Counted from the first letter of the stretch, positions 20,948 to 30,325 are shown. The stretch is 64,000 nt of DNA from Pseudomonas baetica (GCF_019733355.1 NZ_JAIHLQ010000008.1:1-64000); one strand, 5' to 3'. Numbers and translations: made by a program. Notes: generated by a model not told the origin, from the sequence alone.

Positions 20948-21808
20948 ATGGACATCCTCTATCAGATCCGCGCCCGTCAGGATTCCTTCAGCGTCGGTGA
21001 AGGGCGCATTGCTCGGCTGATGCTCGACGACGTCGGCTTTGCCGCCTCCGCCAGCCTCGATGATTTGGCGCAACGGGCCGAAGTCAGCACCGCCACACTG
21101 TCGCGATTTGCCCGCACCGTCGGCTGTCGCGATTTGCGTGATCTGCGCCTGCAACTGGCCCAGGCCAGCGGCGTTGGCAGCCGTTTTCTCGACCCGGCCG
21201 GCACACCTGAGCAGTCGGCGTTTTACGGGCAGATTGTTGGCGATATCGAAACCACGCTGCGCCAGCATCTGGCGGCCTTCGACGAATCGCGATTTGCCGA
21301 CGCGGTGAAAATGCTCAGCCAGGCACGCATGATTCACGCGTTCGGCATGGGCGGCTGCTCGACCCTGTGCAGCGATGAATTGCAGGTGCGGCTGGTGCGC
21401 CTCGGCTACCCGATTGCGGTGTGTCATGACGCGGTGATGATGCGCGTCACCGCCGCCAGCCTGAACGCCGAACAAGTGGTGATTGTCTGCTCATTGACCG
21501 GTGTCACCCCGGAACTACTGGAAACGGTCGAACTGGCGCGCAACTACGGCGCACGCATTCTGGCCATCACCCGCGCCGATTCGCCGCTGGCCGAACGGGC
21601 CGACCTCGTCCTGCCGCTGCAAAGCGCGGAAACCTCGTTCATCTACAAACCGACGGCAGCGCGCTACGGCATGTTGTTGGCCATCGACGTGCTTGCCACC
21701 GAGCTGGCGCTGGCCAATCCTCAAGACAATCAAGAACGTCTGCGGCGGATCAAACTCGCCCTCGACGAATACCGTGGCGGCGATGATCACCTGCCGCTGG
21801 GAGACTGA
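20948..21808 (+). CDS. MurR/RpiR family regulator
   Basis: 286 aa. The N-terminal RpiR helix-turn-helix (ASLDDLAQRAEVSTATLSRF, VGCRDLRDLRLQLA) is followed by a SIS sugar-phosphate-binding domain (FGMGGCSTLCSDELQ, EQVVIVCSLTGVTPE). Fifteen bases after the permease and one base before the deacylase gene, so it sits inside the operon it probably controls. SIS domains bind phosphosugars, or N-acetylmuramate 6-phosphate in MurR. Confidence 0.92.
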   Translation: MDILYQIRARQDSFSVGEGRIARLMLDDVGFAASASLDDLAQRAEVSTATLSRFARTVGCRDLRDLRLQLAQASGVGSRFLDPAGTPEQSAFYGQIVGDIETTLRQHLAAFDESRFADAVKMLSQARMIHAFGMGGCSTLCSDELQVRLVRLGYPIAVCHDAVMMRVTAASLNAEQVVIVCSLTGVTPELLETVELARNYGARILAITRADSPLAERADLVLPLQSAETSFIYKPTAARYGMLLAIDVLATELALANPQDNQERLRRIKLALDEYRGGDDHLPLGD

Positions 21809-21809
21809 C

Positions 21810-23267
21810 ATGCTGTACGACACGTTGATTCGTAACGCCCTGATCATCGATGGCAGCAACCGCCCCGGTTACAGTGCCGACGTGGCGATTCTCAATGGTC
21901 GCATCGAGCAGATCGGCGACTTGCACGACGCCACCGCCAGCGAAGAAATCGACGCCGCCGGCCGCGTGCTGGCGCCGGGGTTTATCGACGTGCACACCCA
22001 CGACGACACCGTGGTCATCCGCCAGCCAGAAATGCTGCCCAAGCTCAGCCAAGGCGTGACCACGGTGATTGTCGGCAACTGCGGGATCAGCGCCTCGCCG
22101 GTGACGTTGAAAGGCAACCCACCCGACCCGATGAACCTGCTCGGCACGGCAGCGGCGTTCATCTATCCACGCTTCAGCGACTACCGCGCAGCGGTCGAAG
22201 CGGCCAACACCACGCTCAATGTCGCCGCACTGATCGGCCACACAGCGCTGCGCAGCAATCATCTTGATGACTTGTTCCGCACCGCAACGGCTGACGAAAT
22301 CAGCGCCATGCGCGAGCAGTTGCGCGAAAGTCTCGAGGCCGGTGCGCTGGGTTTATCCACAGGCTTGGCGTACGCCAGCGCCTACAACGCCTCCACCGAT
22401 GAAGTGATGCAATTGAGCGAAGAACTCAGCGCATGCGGCGCGGTGTACACCACTCACCTGCGCAGCGAATTCGCCCCAGTGCTGGAGGCGATGGACGAGG
22501 CGTTTCAAATCGGTCGTCATGCCCGCTCGCCGGTGATCATTTCTCACCTCAAATGCGCCGGTGTCGGTAACTGGGGGCGCAGTCCGCAGTTGTTGGCCGC
22601 TCTTGAAGACGCGGCAAAAACTCACCCGGTCGGCTGCGATTGTTATCCGTATGCGGCGAGTTCATCGACGCTGGATCTCAAGCAAGTCACCGATGCCCAC
22701 CGCATCACCATCACCTGGTCGACGCCGCATCCGCAAGTCAGCGGTCGCGACCTGATCGACATCGCCGCGCAATGGAACGTGCCGCTGCTCGACGCCGCCC
22801 AGCGCCTGCAACCCGCGGGGGCGGTGTACTACGGCATGGACGAGGCCGATGTACGAAGAATCCTCGCGCATCCGTTGTCGATGGTGGGGTCTGACGGACT
22901 GCCGGAAGACCCGTTCCCGCATCCGCGTTTGTGGGGCGCTTTCCCACGGGTGTTGGGACATTTCAGTCGTGACGTCGGGTTGTTTCCCTTACACACAGCG
23001 GTGCACAAAATGACCGGTCTGTCGGCGGCCCGATTCGGTTTGAAGGGCAGGGGCGAGATTCGGCAAGGCTACTGGGCCGATCTGGTGTTGTTCGATCCGG
23101 CAACGGTGCGTGACGTGGCGGATTTCAGCGACCCGCAACGGCCGGCGCAAGGCATTGACGGGGTGTGGATCAACGGTGTTTTGAGTTATTGCGATGGGCA
23201 GGCGAATGGGCGAAGGGAAGGGCGTTTTCTTGCCCGTCAGGGCGATTTGCGTGACGGCTTTCGTTGA
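21810..23267 (+). CDS. N-acyl-D-amino-acid deacylase (D-aminoacylase)
   Basis: About 485 aa, amidohydrolase superfamily. Hydrolyses N-acyl-D-amino acids to D-amino acids. The zinc-site motif is DVHTHDD (H62, H64); GNCGISASPV carries the metal-bridging cysteine; the late aspartate is in MVGSDGLPEDPFPHPR. These three together mark the D-aminoacylase/DUF-type subfamily. ATG 21810 starts one base after the RpiR stop codon; the same frame is open far upstream inside the RpiR gene, but that part is a shadow. Last gene of the permease-regulator-deacylase operon. Confidence 0.93.
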   Translation: MLYDTLIRNALIIDGSNRPGYSADVAILNGRIEQIGDLHDATASEEIDAAGRVLAPGFIDVHTHDDTVVIRQPEMLPKLSQGVTTVIVGNCGISASPVTLKGNPPDPMNLLGTAAAFIYPRFSDYRAAVEAANTTLNVAALIGHTALRSNHLDDLFRTATADEISAMREQLRESLEAGALGLSTGLAYASAYNASTDEVMQLSEELSACGAVYTTHLRSEFAPVLEAMDEAFQIGRHARSPVIISHLKCAGVGNWGRSPQLLAALEDAAKTHPVGCDCYPYAASSSTLDLKQVTDAHRITITWSTPHPQVSGRDLIDIAAQWNVPLLDAAQRLQPAGAVYYGMDEADVRRILAHPLSMVGSDGLPEDPFPHPRLWGAFPRVLGHFSRDVGLFPLHTAVHKMTGLSAARFGLKGRGEIRQGYWADLVLFDPATVRDVADFSDPQRPAQGIDGVWINGVLSYCDGQANGRREGRFLARQGDLRDGFR

Positions 23268-23386
23268 CGTTTCGCGCAGTGCGTCACAGCAGTGGCACAT
23301 TGCGACTAAAGAAAGCCATCCACAAGCCGAAGTGCTGACATTCAGCCCCGCTACACTTTTGGGCCAATCAGTCAGGGAGCCCCCCC

Positions 23387-23755
23387 ATGAGCTTCGGCAA
23401 AACCACTCCGATCCTGCGCATTTTCGATGAAGCCAAAGCCGTAGAGTTCTACGTCGACTTTCTCGGTTTCAGGATCGACTGGCAGCATCGTTTCGAAGCG
23501 AATTTCCCGTTGTATCTGCAAGTGTCGCGGGGTGAGTGTGTGCTGCATCTGTCCGAGCATCATGGTGATGCGACGCCGGGTTCGGCGCTGCGGATTGAAA
23601 CGGATGAGCTGGAGGCGTTTCAGCAGCAACTGCTGGCCAAGGATTACAAATTCTCGCACCCACAGATCCAGGCCATGCCGTGGGGCAGTCAGGACATGAC
23701 CATTGCCGACCCGTTTGGCAATCGGCTGGTGTTTACCAACGCGATCAGTGTTTGA
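23387..23755 (+). CDS. VOC / glyoxalase-bleomycin resistance family protein
   Basis: 122 aa, single vicinal-oxygen-chelate domain (TPILRIFDEAKAVEFYVDFLGF, then MTIADPFGNRLVF). The layout is that of the bleomycin-resistance-like group, with H and E metal ligands plausible in LHLSEHHGD and the C-terminal region. No evidence for the substrate. Short GGGAG ribosome site before ATG. Confidence 0.85.
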   Translation: MSFGKTTPILRIFDEAKAVEFYVDFLGFRIDWQHRFEANFPLYLQVSRGECVLHLSEHHGDATPGSALRIETDELEAFQQQLLAKDYKFSHPQIQAMPWGSQDMTIADPFGNRLVFTNAISV

Positions 23756-23775
23756 AACCGTTTTAAGCCGCACAG

Positions 23776-23822
23776 AAAAAGCCCGCAGCCAAACCATCAG
23801 GGTTTGACTGCGGGCTTTTTCG
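23776..23822. terminator. Bidirectional terminator
   Basis: Stem AAAAAGCCCGCAG ... CTGCGGGCTTTTT with an inner AAACC/GGTTT pairing. It lies between the convergent VOC gene and the DUF6124-type gene, and the A and T tracts on both sides suit both directions. Confidence 0.9.
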
Positions 23823-24185
23823 TTACTCAGTCGGCACTAACGTGTCCAACACGCGATTGACGGCCAATTCGGCCAGCATCACCACTTGAGCAATACCTTG
23901 CAGTGTCTTGCGGTGCGTGCCTTCAACCAGCGCCACATGGTTGTTGATCATGACCGTGGCCGAACCGAGGGTTTCACTGGCATCGGCCAGCAGGGATTCG
24001 GTGTCGGCGTCGGGGTGTGCCATGTAGAGGGTGTTGGGTTTGTACGGCGCGGCCATGATTTGGTCGGCGGGTTTGAGGTAATGGTCGAGGGCGCGCTCGG
24101 CGGCTTCGTGGAATTTCTTTGAATCGGGCGATTCGTAGGGGGAGGCCGGGTCGGTGAACGGCGGGTTGGGCGTTACTTTGAACAT
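23823..24185 (-). CDS. DUF6124 (DUF3077-like) small protein
   Basis: About 120 aa from ATG 24185 with GGGAA upstream. Belongs to a small Pseudomonas-specific family of unknown role that I know as DUF6124/DUF3077; NPPFTDPASPYESPDSKKF and the TVMINNHVALVEGTHRKTLQG helix are typical. No signal peptide or membrane segment. The striking feature is its long structured leader (24214-24403). Confidence 0.75.
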   Translation of the reverse strand: MFKVTPNPPFTDPASPYESPDSKKFHEAAERALDHYLKPADQIMAAPYKPNTLYMAHPDADTESLLADASETLGSATVMINNHVALVEGTHRKTLQGIAQVVMLAELAVNRVLDTLVPTE

Positions 24186-24213
24186 AAGCTGTGTTCCCTT
24201 CATTGAGCGCCAA

Positions 24214-24403
24214 CCCTTTGGCTACTAAACGAAAGGGAGGCAGCTGTACGCAGGTTAGTAGACCGGGGAACTCAGCTTAAGCCGGCGCGCCGAAGCGCCC
24301 TACGTACAGCCACCATCAAGCTCAGGTACGGGAGCACCTGTGATGAATGTACGACCAGCAGAATTACCACGGGCTACTAAACCCGATCACTGGAAATCAG
24401 TGA
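24214..24403 (-). promoter_or_regulatory. Structured 5' leader with two like-looped hairpins
   Basis: Upstream of the DUF6124-type gene. Hairpin 1 is CCCTTT (24214-24219) with AAAGGG (24232-24237); hairpin 2 is CGGG (24370-24373) with CCCG (24382-24385). Both loops carry the same CTACTAAA motif (TTTAGTAG in the gene's sense direction). Between them are a long stem GCTGTACG/CGTACAGC (24243-24250 with 24303-24310), CAGGT/ACCTG (near 24324-24340) and TCACTG/CAGTGA (near 24387-24403). It could be a regulatory leader or a small RNA; no Rfam family could be assigned by eye. Confidence 0.5.
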
Positions 24404-24698
24404 CGGACTCAAGTTACCGATGGGCTCCGGGGCGCACAAGCCGGCGGATTCTGGCGCAGGCGTAGGCAGCGGCGCAAGGATTTGTAGGCTGTCGGGCGTA
24501 ACACTGGATGTCTTTAAACGGATGCGCTGCGAGGTGTTTATTGCACTACAGAGATCAAGGATTTGCCTGTCGGATTTCGGTGCTGCGACTGACGCCTTCG
24601 CGAGCAAGCACCCTCCCACACTGGATCGTCAGTGGACACAGATTTTGTGTACGACATAGAGCCCCTGTGGGGGCTCGCTCGCGAAGAGGTCCGCACAG
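24404..24698. other. Intergenic region without a supported gene
   Basis: About 300 bases between the structured leader and the convergent end of the AraC gene. Short open frames exist on both strands but lack ribosome sites and recognisable sequence. No repeats or strong terminators seen. Confidence 0.5.
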
Positions 24699-25730
24699 TC
24701 AGCCCCGATGCATCTGCCGAAACTCCCCCGGCGGCATCCCCCGCCGACGCTTGAACGTGCGGTGAAACGAACGCGGTTCGGTAAAACCCAAATACTGCGC
24801 AATGTCCTGAATCGGCAGGTTGCTGTTGAGCAAGTAATGCTCAGCCAGTTCCTGACGCAGGTCATCGAGAATCTGCTGATACGAGGTGCCGGCCTGTTGC
24901 AGTTGACGTTGCAGCGTACGCGCCGACACGGACAACTGCTCGGCCACCTGTTCCTTGCGTGGCAGACCTTCCTTGAGCAATTGGCGCAGGATGTTTTTCA
25001 CGCGTAGCGCCAGCGACGCATCCTCCAGCGTCGCCATCAACCCCATCGCATGTTCTTCCAGCGTGCGCAGCAATTGCGCATCGGCCTGGCGCAACGGCAA
25101 TTGCAGATACGCCAACGGCACAATCAACGCTGAATAAGGCTGATCGAACAAAACCGGGCAACCGAAAAACGCTTCGTACTGCGCCAACGTGGTCTCGGCA
25201 GGGCAGGAATGTTCCAGCCACACAGCCGCCGGCGACAGCTGCATATCAGCAATCCAGCGCGCATAGTGCAGCCACGAACCGAGCACGTTTTCCACCAGAT
25301 GCCGGCGAATCTGTGGGCGCTGATAACGGCAGCTCCAGATCAGGTGCACATGGCCGTCCTGCACCTCGGCGCGGCTGACGCCCATGTCGCCGACCAGTTT
25401 CTCGAACGGCATGATCCGGCTCATGGCATCACCCAGCGTCGCGCAGTTCATGGTGATGTAACCCAGCACGCTCCACGAGTTGGGTAGCACGAACGTGGCC
25501 GCGTTGAGCCCAAACAATGGATCGCCCGAGTGTTCGCAGAAATAATCGAGCAGTTTTTCATGCGCCTCACCCGGCAGGCGCAGGCTGTTGTCGCTCAACT
25601 GCTGCGCCTGCAACCCGGCCGCCGCCAATGCCGGCGCAATGGCCATGCCCAGTCGCTCGGCATGGCGCAGGTATTTGAGCAGGGGCGGAACGGAGGTGAA
25701 GCCGAGCGATGGCATGATCAAAGCCTGCAT
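24699..25730 (-). CDS. AraC family regulator (OruR/ArgR-type)
   Basis: About 343 aa. The N-terminal ligand-binding domain of the Arabinose_bd (PF12625) type is followed by a C-terminal double helix-turn-helix (VAEQLSVSARTLQRQLQQAG, then IQDIAQYLGFTEPRSFHRTFKRR). The frame is open to 26117, but that extension is the shadow of the FitA gene; ATG 25730 or 25715 gives the usual N-terminus. Divergent from fitAB. Target genes are not evident nearby. Confidence 0.85.
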   Translation of the reverse strand: MQALIMPSLGFTSVPPLLKYLRHAERLGMAIAPALAAAGLQAQQLSDNSLRLPGEAHEKLLDYFCEHSGDPLFGLNAATFVLPNSWSVLGYITMNCATLGDAMSRIMPFEKLVGDMGVSRAEVQDGHVHLIWSCRYQRPQIRRHLVENVLGSWLHYARWIADMQLSPAAVWLEHSCPAETTLAQYEAFFGCPVLFDQPYSALIVPLAYLQLPLRQADAQLLRTLEEHAMGLMATLEDASLALRVKNILRQLLKEGLPRKEQVAEQLSVSARTLQRQLQQAGTSYQQILDDLRQELAEHYLLNSNLPIQDIAQYLGFTEPRSFHRTFKRRRGMPPGEFRQMHRG

Positions 25731-25856
25731 GAGCGAATGAATGCCCTGAAAGGTAGTTTGAAAGCATGGCTGAAGTAAATTGCAGACGTGGAATGCGCTG
25801 AGGGTGTAATTGCCACTGGGAAGATTGCCAAATCTCAGCAAGGCGGGATGTGTTAG

Positions 25857-25886
25857 CCTGCAATCAATGATTTCATTGATTGCAGG
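25857..25886. promoter_or_regulatory. Perfect operator palindrome before fitAB
   Basis: CCTGCAATCAATGA (25857-25870) and TCATTGATTGCAGG (25873-25886) form a perfect 14-bp inverted repeat with a 2-bp spacer. The right arm runs into the AGGAGG ribosome site of the antitoxin gene, 8 bases before its ATG. FitA-type antitoxins autorepress by binding such repeats, so this is very likely the FitAB operator. Confidence 0.8.
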
Positions 25887-25893
25887 AGGCGTC

Positions 25894-26139
25894 ATGGCCA
25901 GCATCACAATCCGAAACCTTGATGAGAAGCTCAAGGAGCAGTTGCGTATCACCGCTGCCCATAACGGACATTCCATGGAAGAAGAAGCACGCCTGATTCT
26001 GGGCAGAGCCTTGGCGACGGTTGATCGCGCTGGTGGGCTTGGCAGTCGGATTCGCAACAGGTTCAGCGATGTGGGGGCCGTGGAGCTGGATCTACCCGCG
26101 CGTTCAGATAAAGCCACCGGCGTGGATTTTTCTGAATGA
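25894..26139 (+). CDS. FitA-type antitoxin (ribbon-helix-helix)
   Basis: About 81 aa from ATG 25894 with AGGAGG upstream; the longer open frame to 25810 would span the operator and is rejected. The N-terminal Arc/CopG-like ribbon-helix-helix (MASITIRNLDEKLKEQL) is followed by the FitA motif GHSMEEEARLIL. The C-terminal tail would neutralise the PIN toxin. Overlaps the toxin gene by 4 bp, as in other VapBC-type pairs. Confidence 0.92.
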   Translation: MASITIRNLDEKLKEQLRITAAHNGHSMEEEARLILGRALATVDRAGGLGSRIRNRFSDVGAVELDLPARSDKATGVDFSE

Positions 26140-26555
26140 TAGTGCTCGATACCAACGTGCTTTCAGAGTTTATGCGCCTCGAGCCGGCAACCCGGGTGCT
26201 TGCCTGGGTGGATGCGCAGCCGGCGATGGATCTGGCAATCAGCGCTGTCACCGTGGCCGAAATACTTCACGGCATCGCACGCCTGCCCTCTGGCAAGCGC
26301 AAACAAAAACTGGAGGCGCATGCCATGGCCATGTTCGAAGAGGACTTTGCCGGGCGCATTTTGCCGTTCGATGCCCATGCCGCCGTTGAGTACGCAACAC
26401 TGGTTGCTGATTGCGAAGCAAAGGGCCGCGCGGTGTCGATGGCTGACGCGCAAATAGCCGCGATCTGCCGCGTGCATGGCGCATCCATTGCCACTCGTAA
26501 TGTGAAGGATTTTGAGTTCAGTGGTGTTGAAATCATTGATCCGTGGGCGAGCTGA
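26136..26555 (+). CDS. FitB-type PIN-domain toxin
   Basis: 139 aa PIN-domain ribonuclease. The conserved acidic residues are present: D4 in MIVLDTNVLSEF, E42 in VTVAEILHGIA and D in MADAQIAAICRVHG. The pattern matches FitB/VapC tRNA- or rRNA-cleaving toxins. Coupled to the antitoxin by a 4-bp overlap and ended by the terminator at 26586. Confidence 0.93.
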   Translation: MIVLDTNVLSEFMRLEPATRVLAWVDAQPAMDLAISAVTVAEILHGIARLPSGKRKQKLEAHAMAMFEEDFAGRILPFDAHAAVEYATLVADCEAKGRAVSMADAQIAAICRVHGASIATRNVKDFEFSGVEIIDPWAS

Positions 26556-26585
26556 CGGCTTCTGTTGCTGTTCAATAGCGCCCAC

Positions 26586-26632
26586 AAAAAAGCCCGCTAT
26601 CACATCTAGTTGATGTGGTAGCGGGCTTCTTC
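26586..26632. terminator. Bidirectional terminator
   Basis: Stem GCCCGCTATCACAT ... ATGTGGTAGCGGGC with flanking A and T residues, between the convergent fitB and the chemoreceptor gene. Confidence 0.85.
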
Positions 26633-26645
26633 GTTAGTCGGTCAA

Positions 26646-28565
26646 TCAGACGCGGAAGTGGCTCACCATCTGCTGCAACTGACCCCCCAGGCGCGCCAGT
26701 TCAACGCTGGACGCGGCGGTCTCATCGCTCGCGGCGGCGGTCTGTTCGGACACGTCGCGCACGTTGATGATGCTGCGGCTGATCTCTTCGGCCACGGCGC
26801 TTTGCTGCTCGGCAGCGGCGGCGATCTGCTGGTTCATCGACTGGATGTTCGACACCGTGCGGGTGATGTTTTCCAGGGACGAGCCGGCCTTGCGGGTCAG
26901 GGCTACGCTACTGTCGGTCAGCGCGCGGCTGTTGTTCATCACGGCCGAGACTTGCTGCGTGCCGTTCTGCAGGCCGGCGACCAGGCCTTCGATTTCTTCG
27001 GTGGATTTCTGTGTGCGCTGAGCCAAACCACGGACTTCGTCGGCCACCACGGCAAAACCGCGACCGGCTTCACCGGCGCGTGCCGCTTCGATGGCAGCGT
27101 TGAGCGCCAGCAGGTTGGTCTGTTCGGCAACGGCTTTGATCACGTCCATGACGCTGCCGATCTTGTCGCTTTCCTGCTGCAACACGCTCATGGCCTCGGT
27201 GGAACGCGCCACTTCGCTGGCCAGACGCTCGATCTGGGCGATGGCTTCATTCACAACCTTGTCGCCTTCACGGGCTTCGCCGTCAGCAGCGGCGGCCGCT
27301 TGTGAGGCTTCTTCGGCGTTGCGCGCGACTTCCTGCACGGTGGCGGTCATCTCGTGCATGGCGGTGGCGACCTGATCGGTCTCGATTTTCTGGCTGTTGA
27401 CACCGGCGCTGGTCTGCTCGGTCACGGCCGACAGTTCTTCGGCAGCGCTGGCGATCTGGGTGACGCCGTCGCGGATGCCGCTGATCAGGTCGCGCAAGGT
27501 CACGCCCATGCGGGCGATGCCTTGTTGCAGCACACCGAGTTCGTCGCGGCGGGTGACGACCACGTTTTGCGACAGGTCGCCGCTGGCGATGCGCTCGACC
27601 ACGGCAAGGGTGTCTTGCAGCGGGCGGGTGATCTGACGGGTGATGATCACGGCGGCAATGATGCCCACCAGCAGAGCCAGCAGGGTGCTGATCAGTTGCA
27701 GGGTGCGGGCCTGGGCGCTTTCGGCGTCGCGGCGATCAAGCTGGATCTGATACAGCTGCTCGCTCAGTTTCACGATAGTGCTGCCCTGATCGGTCATTTC
27801 CTTGCGTGCCTGCACGGCTTCGCTGTTGGCGGACTTGTAGGCCATCAGCGCGCTGCGATAGTTGATCAGCGCCGCTTCCAGCTGACGCAGGGCATCTTGC
27901 TGGGTATCGCCGAAATGCACATTCAGTGGCTTGAGGCTGGCGATGGCCGCGTCGAGTTGGCCGATGGCTTTCTGCTCGGTTTCGGCGTTGGTGGTGGCGG
28001 TGTAGCCACGCACTTCGTAGCGCGCGAGGATGAACGCTTCCTTGGCGCCAGTGATGGCCTGGAACTGGTCGAAACGCTGTTCGCTCATCGCCATCTGGTG
28101 GACGCGGGTGCTGATCGCTTCAATCAGGCTGTAAGCGGTTTGGGCGTTAGCGCCCATGGTCTCGCGCGCGGTGTTACCGGTGCGGTAGGCGTTGCGCATT
28201 TTGTTCAGCGACGTCTGGTACTCGGCGATAGTCGCGGCCTGCTCCTTGAGCAGTTTGACGTTTTCCGGGCTTTTGAAGCTGCTGATCAGTTGTTGCTGTT
28301 GTGCGGCGAAACCGTCGAGGGTGGTCTGCACATTCTGCGCGGCGGTCTCGTCGCCGTTGGTCAGCATGTATTGCAGGCGCACCACGCGCAGTTTGGTCAG
28401 GCCGGCGTTGAGCTGGGTGATGTCGCTCATCCAGTTACTGCGGTCAATCAGGCTGCCCAGGCTGGTCCAGCCGGTCAGGGCCAGTACGCAGGTCAGTGCC
28501 AGGACAAGGCCGAAGCCCAATCCCAATTTCAGGTTCACGCTGATGTTACCGAACCAGCTATTCAT
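26646..28565 (-). CDS. Methyl-accepting chemotaxis protein, HBM-sensor type
   Basis: About 639 aa. N-terminal membrane segment ([20 protein letters not shown]), a periplasmic sensor of about 250 aa made of long helices, then a second membrane segment ([21 protein letters not shown]). A HAMP domain ([21 protein letters not shown]) and the cytoplasmic signalling hairpin ([17 protein letters not shown]) follow. Sensor size and helical character match the helical bimodular (HBM) domain of McpS-like organic-acid receptors; the ligand is not deducible. ATG 28565 has GGAGGA upstream. Confidence 0.9.
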   Translation of the reverse strand: MNSWFGNISVNLKLGLGFGLVLALTCVLALTGWTSLGSLIDRSNWMSDITQLNAGLTKLRVVRLQYMLTNGDETAAQNVQTTLDGFAAQQQQLISSFKSPENVKLLKEQAATIAEYQTSLNKMRNAYRTGNTARETMGANAQTAYSLIEAISTRVHQMAMSEQRFDQFQAITGAKEAFILARYEVRGYTATTNAETEQKAIGQLDAAIASLKPLNVHFGDTQQDALRQLEAALINYRSALMAYKSANSEAVQARKEMTDQGSTIVKLSEQLYQIQLDRRDAESAQARTLQLISTLLALLVGIIAAVIITRQITRPLQDTLAVVERIASGDLSQNVVVTRRDELGVLQQGIARMGVTLRDLISGIRDGVTQIASAAEELSAVTEQTSAGVNSQKIETDQVATAMHEMTATVQEVARNAEEASQAAAAADGEAREGDKVVNEAIAQIERLASEVARSTEAMSVLQQESDKIGSVMDVIKAVAEQTNLLALNAAIEAARAGEAGRGFAVVADEVRGLAQRTQKSTEEIEGLVAGLQNGTQQVSAVMNNSRALTDSSVALTRKAGSSLENITRTVSNIQSMNQQIAAAAEQQSAVAEEISRSIINVRDVSEQTAAASDETAASSVELARLGGQLQQMVSHFRV

Positions 28566-28819
28566 CACAATTCCTCCAGAAACGTTGGGTTTCTTGATCG
28601 TCGGTTAGGCTGGAAGATTGTTGTTTTTTTGAGCCAGCAAGGGTGTAGCAGGTGTGTATCGGCCGTAAATCCGAGAGCTGAAAGGATTTTGTCCGACAGA
28701 ATTTGTAACAAGCCGATCCCAAGACTTTTTTCACATGGGTTTCACTGGCTGCCCACACGGGCGTCTGTAGCTTCGCCGCATCGAATGACAAGTGATGCTG
28801 GCTGGCGAGGCGGTTTTTT

Positions 28820-29491
28820 GTGGAATTGAGACTGAGTCTGTTCGGCGCCAAGCGCTCGATTGATCTGAGCGGTTTGGCGCGTTTTCGAAACACTTGGGTC
28901 GTGTTGGCGGCCTCGGTGTTGGTGATTCCACTGACCCTTTGGTTGCTGGCACCGGCGTCGGTGCCGGATCTGGCCCACGGCAACGTGGCCGGTGCGAAGG
29001 CGTTGGCGGCGGGGTGGGCCAAGGGCGACATGATCGTGCTGGTGCGCCACGTCGAGCGCTGCGATCACTCCAGTGCGCCGTGCCTGATCGGCCATGACGG
29101 CATCACCGACCGTTCGCGCAGTGCCGCCGTCAGTGTCGGTGCACAGTTCGAACAACTGGGCCTGAACAATGCCGACATCTACAACAGCCCGTCGCTGCGC
29201 ACCGTGCAGACGGCCGGTTACATGTTCAATCGGGCCGCGAGTGGGGAAGACTGGTTGATGAACTGCAAGGGGCACATGTTGCAGGACGCGCTTTCGCACA
29301 AGATCCCCGGTCGTAACCTGATTCTGGTGACCCACAGCGAGTGCATGGGGCAATTGGAAAAAGATCTGAAAGTGCCGACATCCAACCTGGGTTACGGCGC
29401 TTCACTGTTTGTTTCCGCTGCCAGCCCGGCGGCTCCAAAAATGCTCGGCTTTATTGAAGCTTCCGACTGGCGCACGGTGACCACCCGATGA
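28820..29491 (+). CDS. Histidine phosphatase family protein (Ais-like)
   Basis: 223 aa from a GTG start. One N-terminal membrane segment (VVLAASVLVIPLTLWLLA) is followed by a histidine-phosphatase domain with the catalytic RHG-like motif VLVRHVERCD and the second histidine in LVTHSECMG. Resembles the Ais/PmrG heptose-phosphate phosphatases of LPS. Stop overlaps the PAP2 gene start by 4 bp, suggesting a joint role in envelope lipid or LPS phosphate removal. Confidence 0.8.
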   Translation: MELRLSLFGAKRSIDLSGLARFRNTWVVLAASVLVIPLTLWLLAPASVPDLAHGNVAGAKALAAGWAKGDMIVLVRHVERCDHSSAPCLIGHDGITDRSRSAAVSVGAQFEQLGLNNADIYNSPSLRTVQTAGYMFNRAASGEDWLMNCKGHMLQDALSHKIPGRNLILVTHSECMGQLEKDLKVPTSNLGYGASLFVSAASPAAPKMLGFIEASDWRTVTTR

Positions 29492-30306
29492 AATCTCGTT
29501 TTTACGCCTACAACTTTGGCATTCCGCTGGTGTGCGCGGCGCTGGTGTTCCTGATGTTCGACATGACCAAAATCGACATCGCCTTCAGCAATCTGTTGTT
29601 CGATCCACTGACTCAGAGCTTCCCGCTCGACAAGATTCACTTCTTCGAAAAACTGACGCACAAATGGGCGCGGATCATTCCGAACTGGACGGCCGAAATC
29701 GCCCTGATCGGTGCGATGCTGTCGGTGGTCTGGCCGTTGGTCAATGCACAGAAGCGTCCTCGACTTGGCGCGTTTCTGGAGCGCAGCAAAGTCGCTCCCG
29801 TGCTGCGATTCACCGCTGATCACCGTCGGGACTTTCTGTTTGTGGTGGTGGCTTTCGCGGTGTGTACGGGCGTGATCCATTTCCTCAAGTCGCACACCAG
29901 TGTTTACTGCCCGATCGAGACGACGTTGTATGGCGGAAAAATGGCCCACATCGAGTGGTACAGCAATTTCCAGCTGTTCCATGAAGCGGGTAGTGGGCGT
30001 TGCTGGCCGGGCGGCCATGCGTCCGGTGGTTTCACCATGCTGGCGTTGTATTTCGTAGCGCGTCGCTATCAGTGGCGTTTTTCCAGTGCCTTGCTGTGGG
30101 GGTCGTTGTTGCTCGGTTTCGTCTACGGCACGACGCGGGTTCTGCAGGGCTGGCACTACATGTCCCACACGTTCTGGGCTGGAATCTTCGTGTGGTTGGC
30201 GTGTTTGCTGACGGCGCTGGCGTTTTATGGGTGGGCACGGCTGGCGTTGCCGGTGCTGGACAAGCAGTCTCAGGCCTTCAGCACGCAGCCAGAAGCGTCG
30301 GTCTGA
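29488..30306 (+). CDS. PAP2 family membrane phosphatase
   Basis: 272 aa with about six hydrophobic segments. PAP2 signature pieces: KSHTSVYCP (motif 1 region), CWPGGHASG (variant of PSGH) and RVLQGWHYMSHTFWAG (variant of SRxxxxxHxxxD). The family includes lipid A phosphatases and undecaprenyl-pyrophosphate phosphatases. Coupled to the histidine phosphatase gene and convergent with an ArnT-like gene, so lipid A remodelling is a fair guess. Confidence 0.85.
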   Translation: MKSRFYAYNFGIPLVCAALVFLMFDMTKIDIAFSNLLFDPLTQSFPLDKIHFFEKLTHKWARIIPNWTAEIALIGAMLSVVWPLVNAQKRPRLGAFLERSKVAPVLRFTADHRRDFLFVVVAFAVCTGVIHFLKSHTSVYCPIETTLYGGKMAHIEWYSNFQLFHEAGSGRCWPGGHASGGFTMLALYFVARRYQWRFSSALLWGSLLLGFVYGTTRVLQGWHYMSHTFWAGIFVWLACLLTALAFYGWARLALPVLDKQSQAFSTQPEASV

Positions 30307-30325
30307 GTCTTTGCGATCGCTACAG

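Noticed and set aside
24420..24659. Short plus-strand frame near the DUF6124 leader
   Set aside because: No ribosome site or conserved sequence.
25731..26117. Extended AraC start
   Set aside because: The extension is antisense to the FitA-type antitoxin gene and its operator.
27354..28829. 491-codon plus-strand frame
   Set aside because: Antisense shadow of the chemoreceptor gene, whose HAMP and signalling domains are clear on the minus strand.
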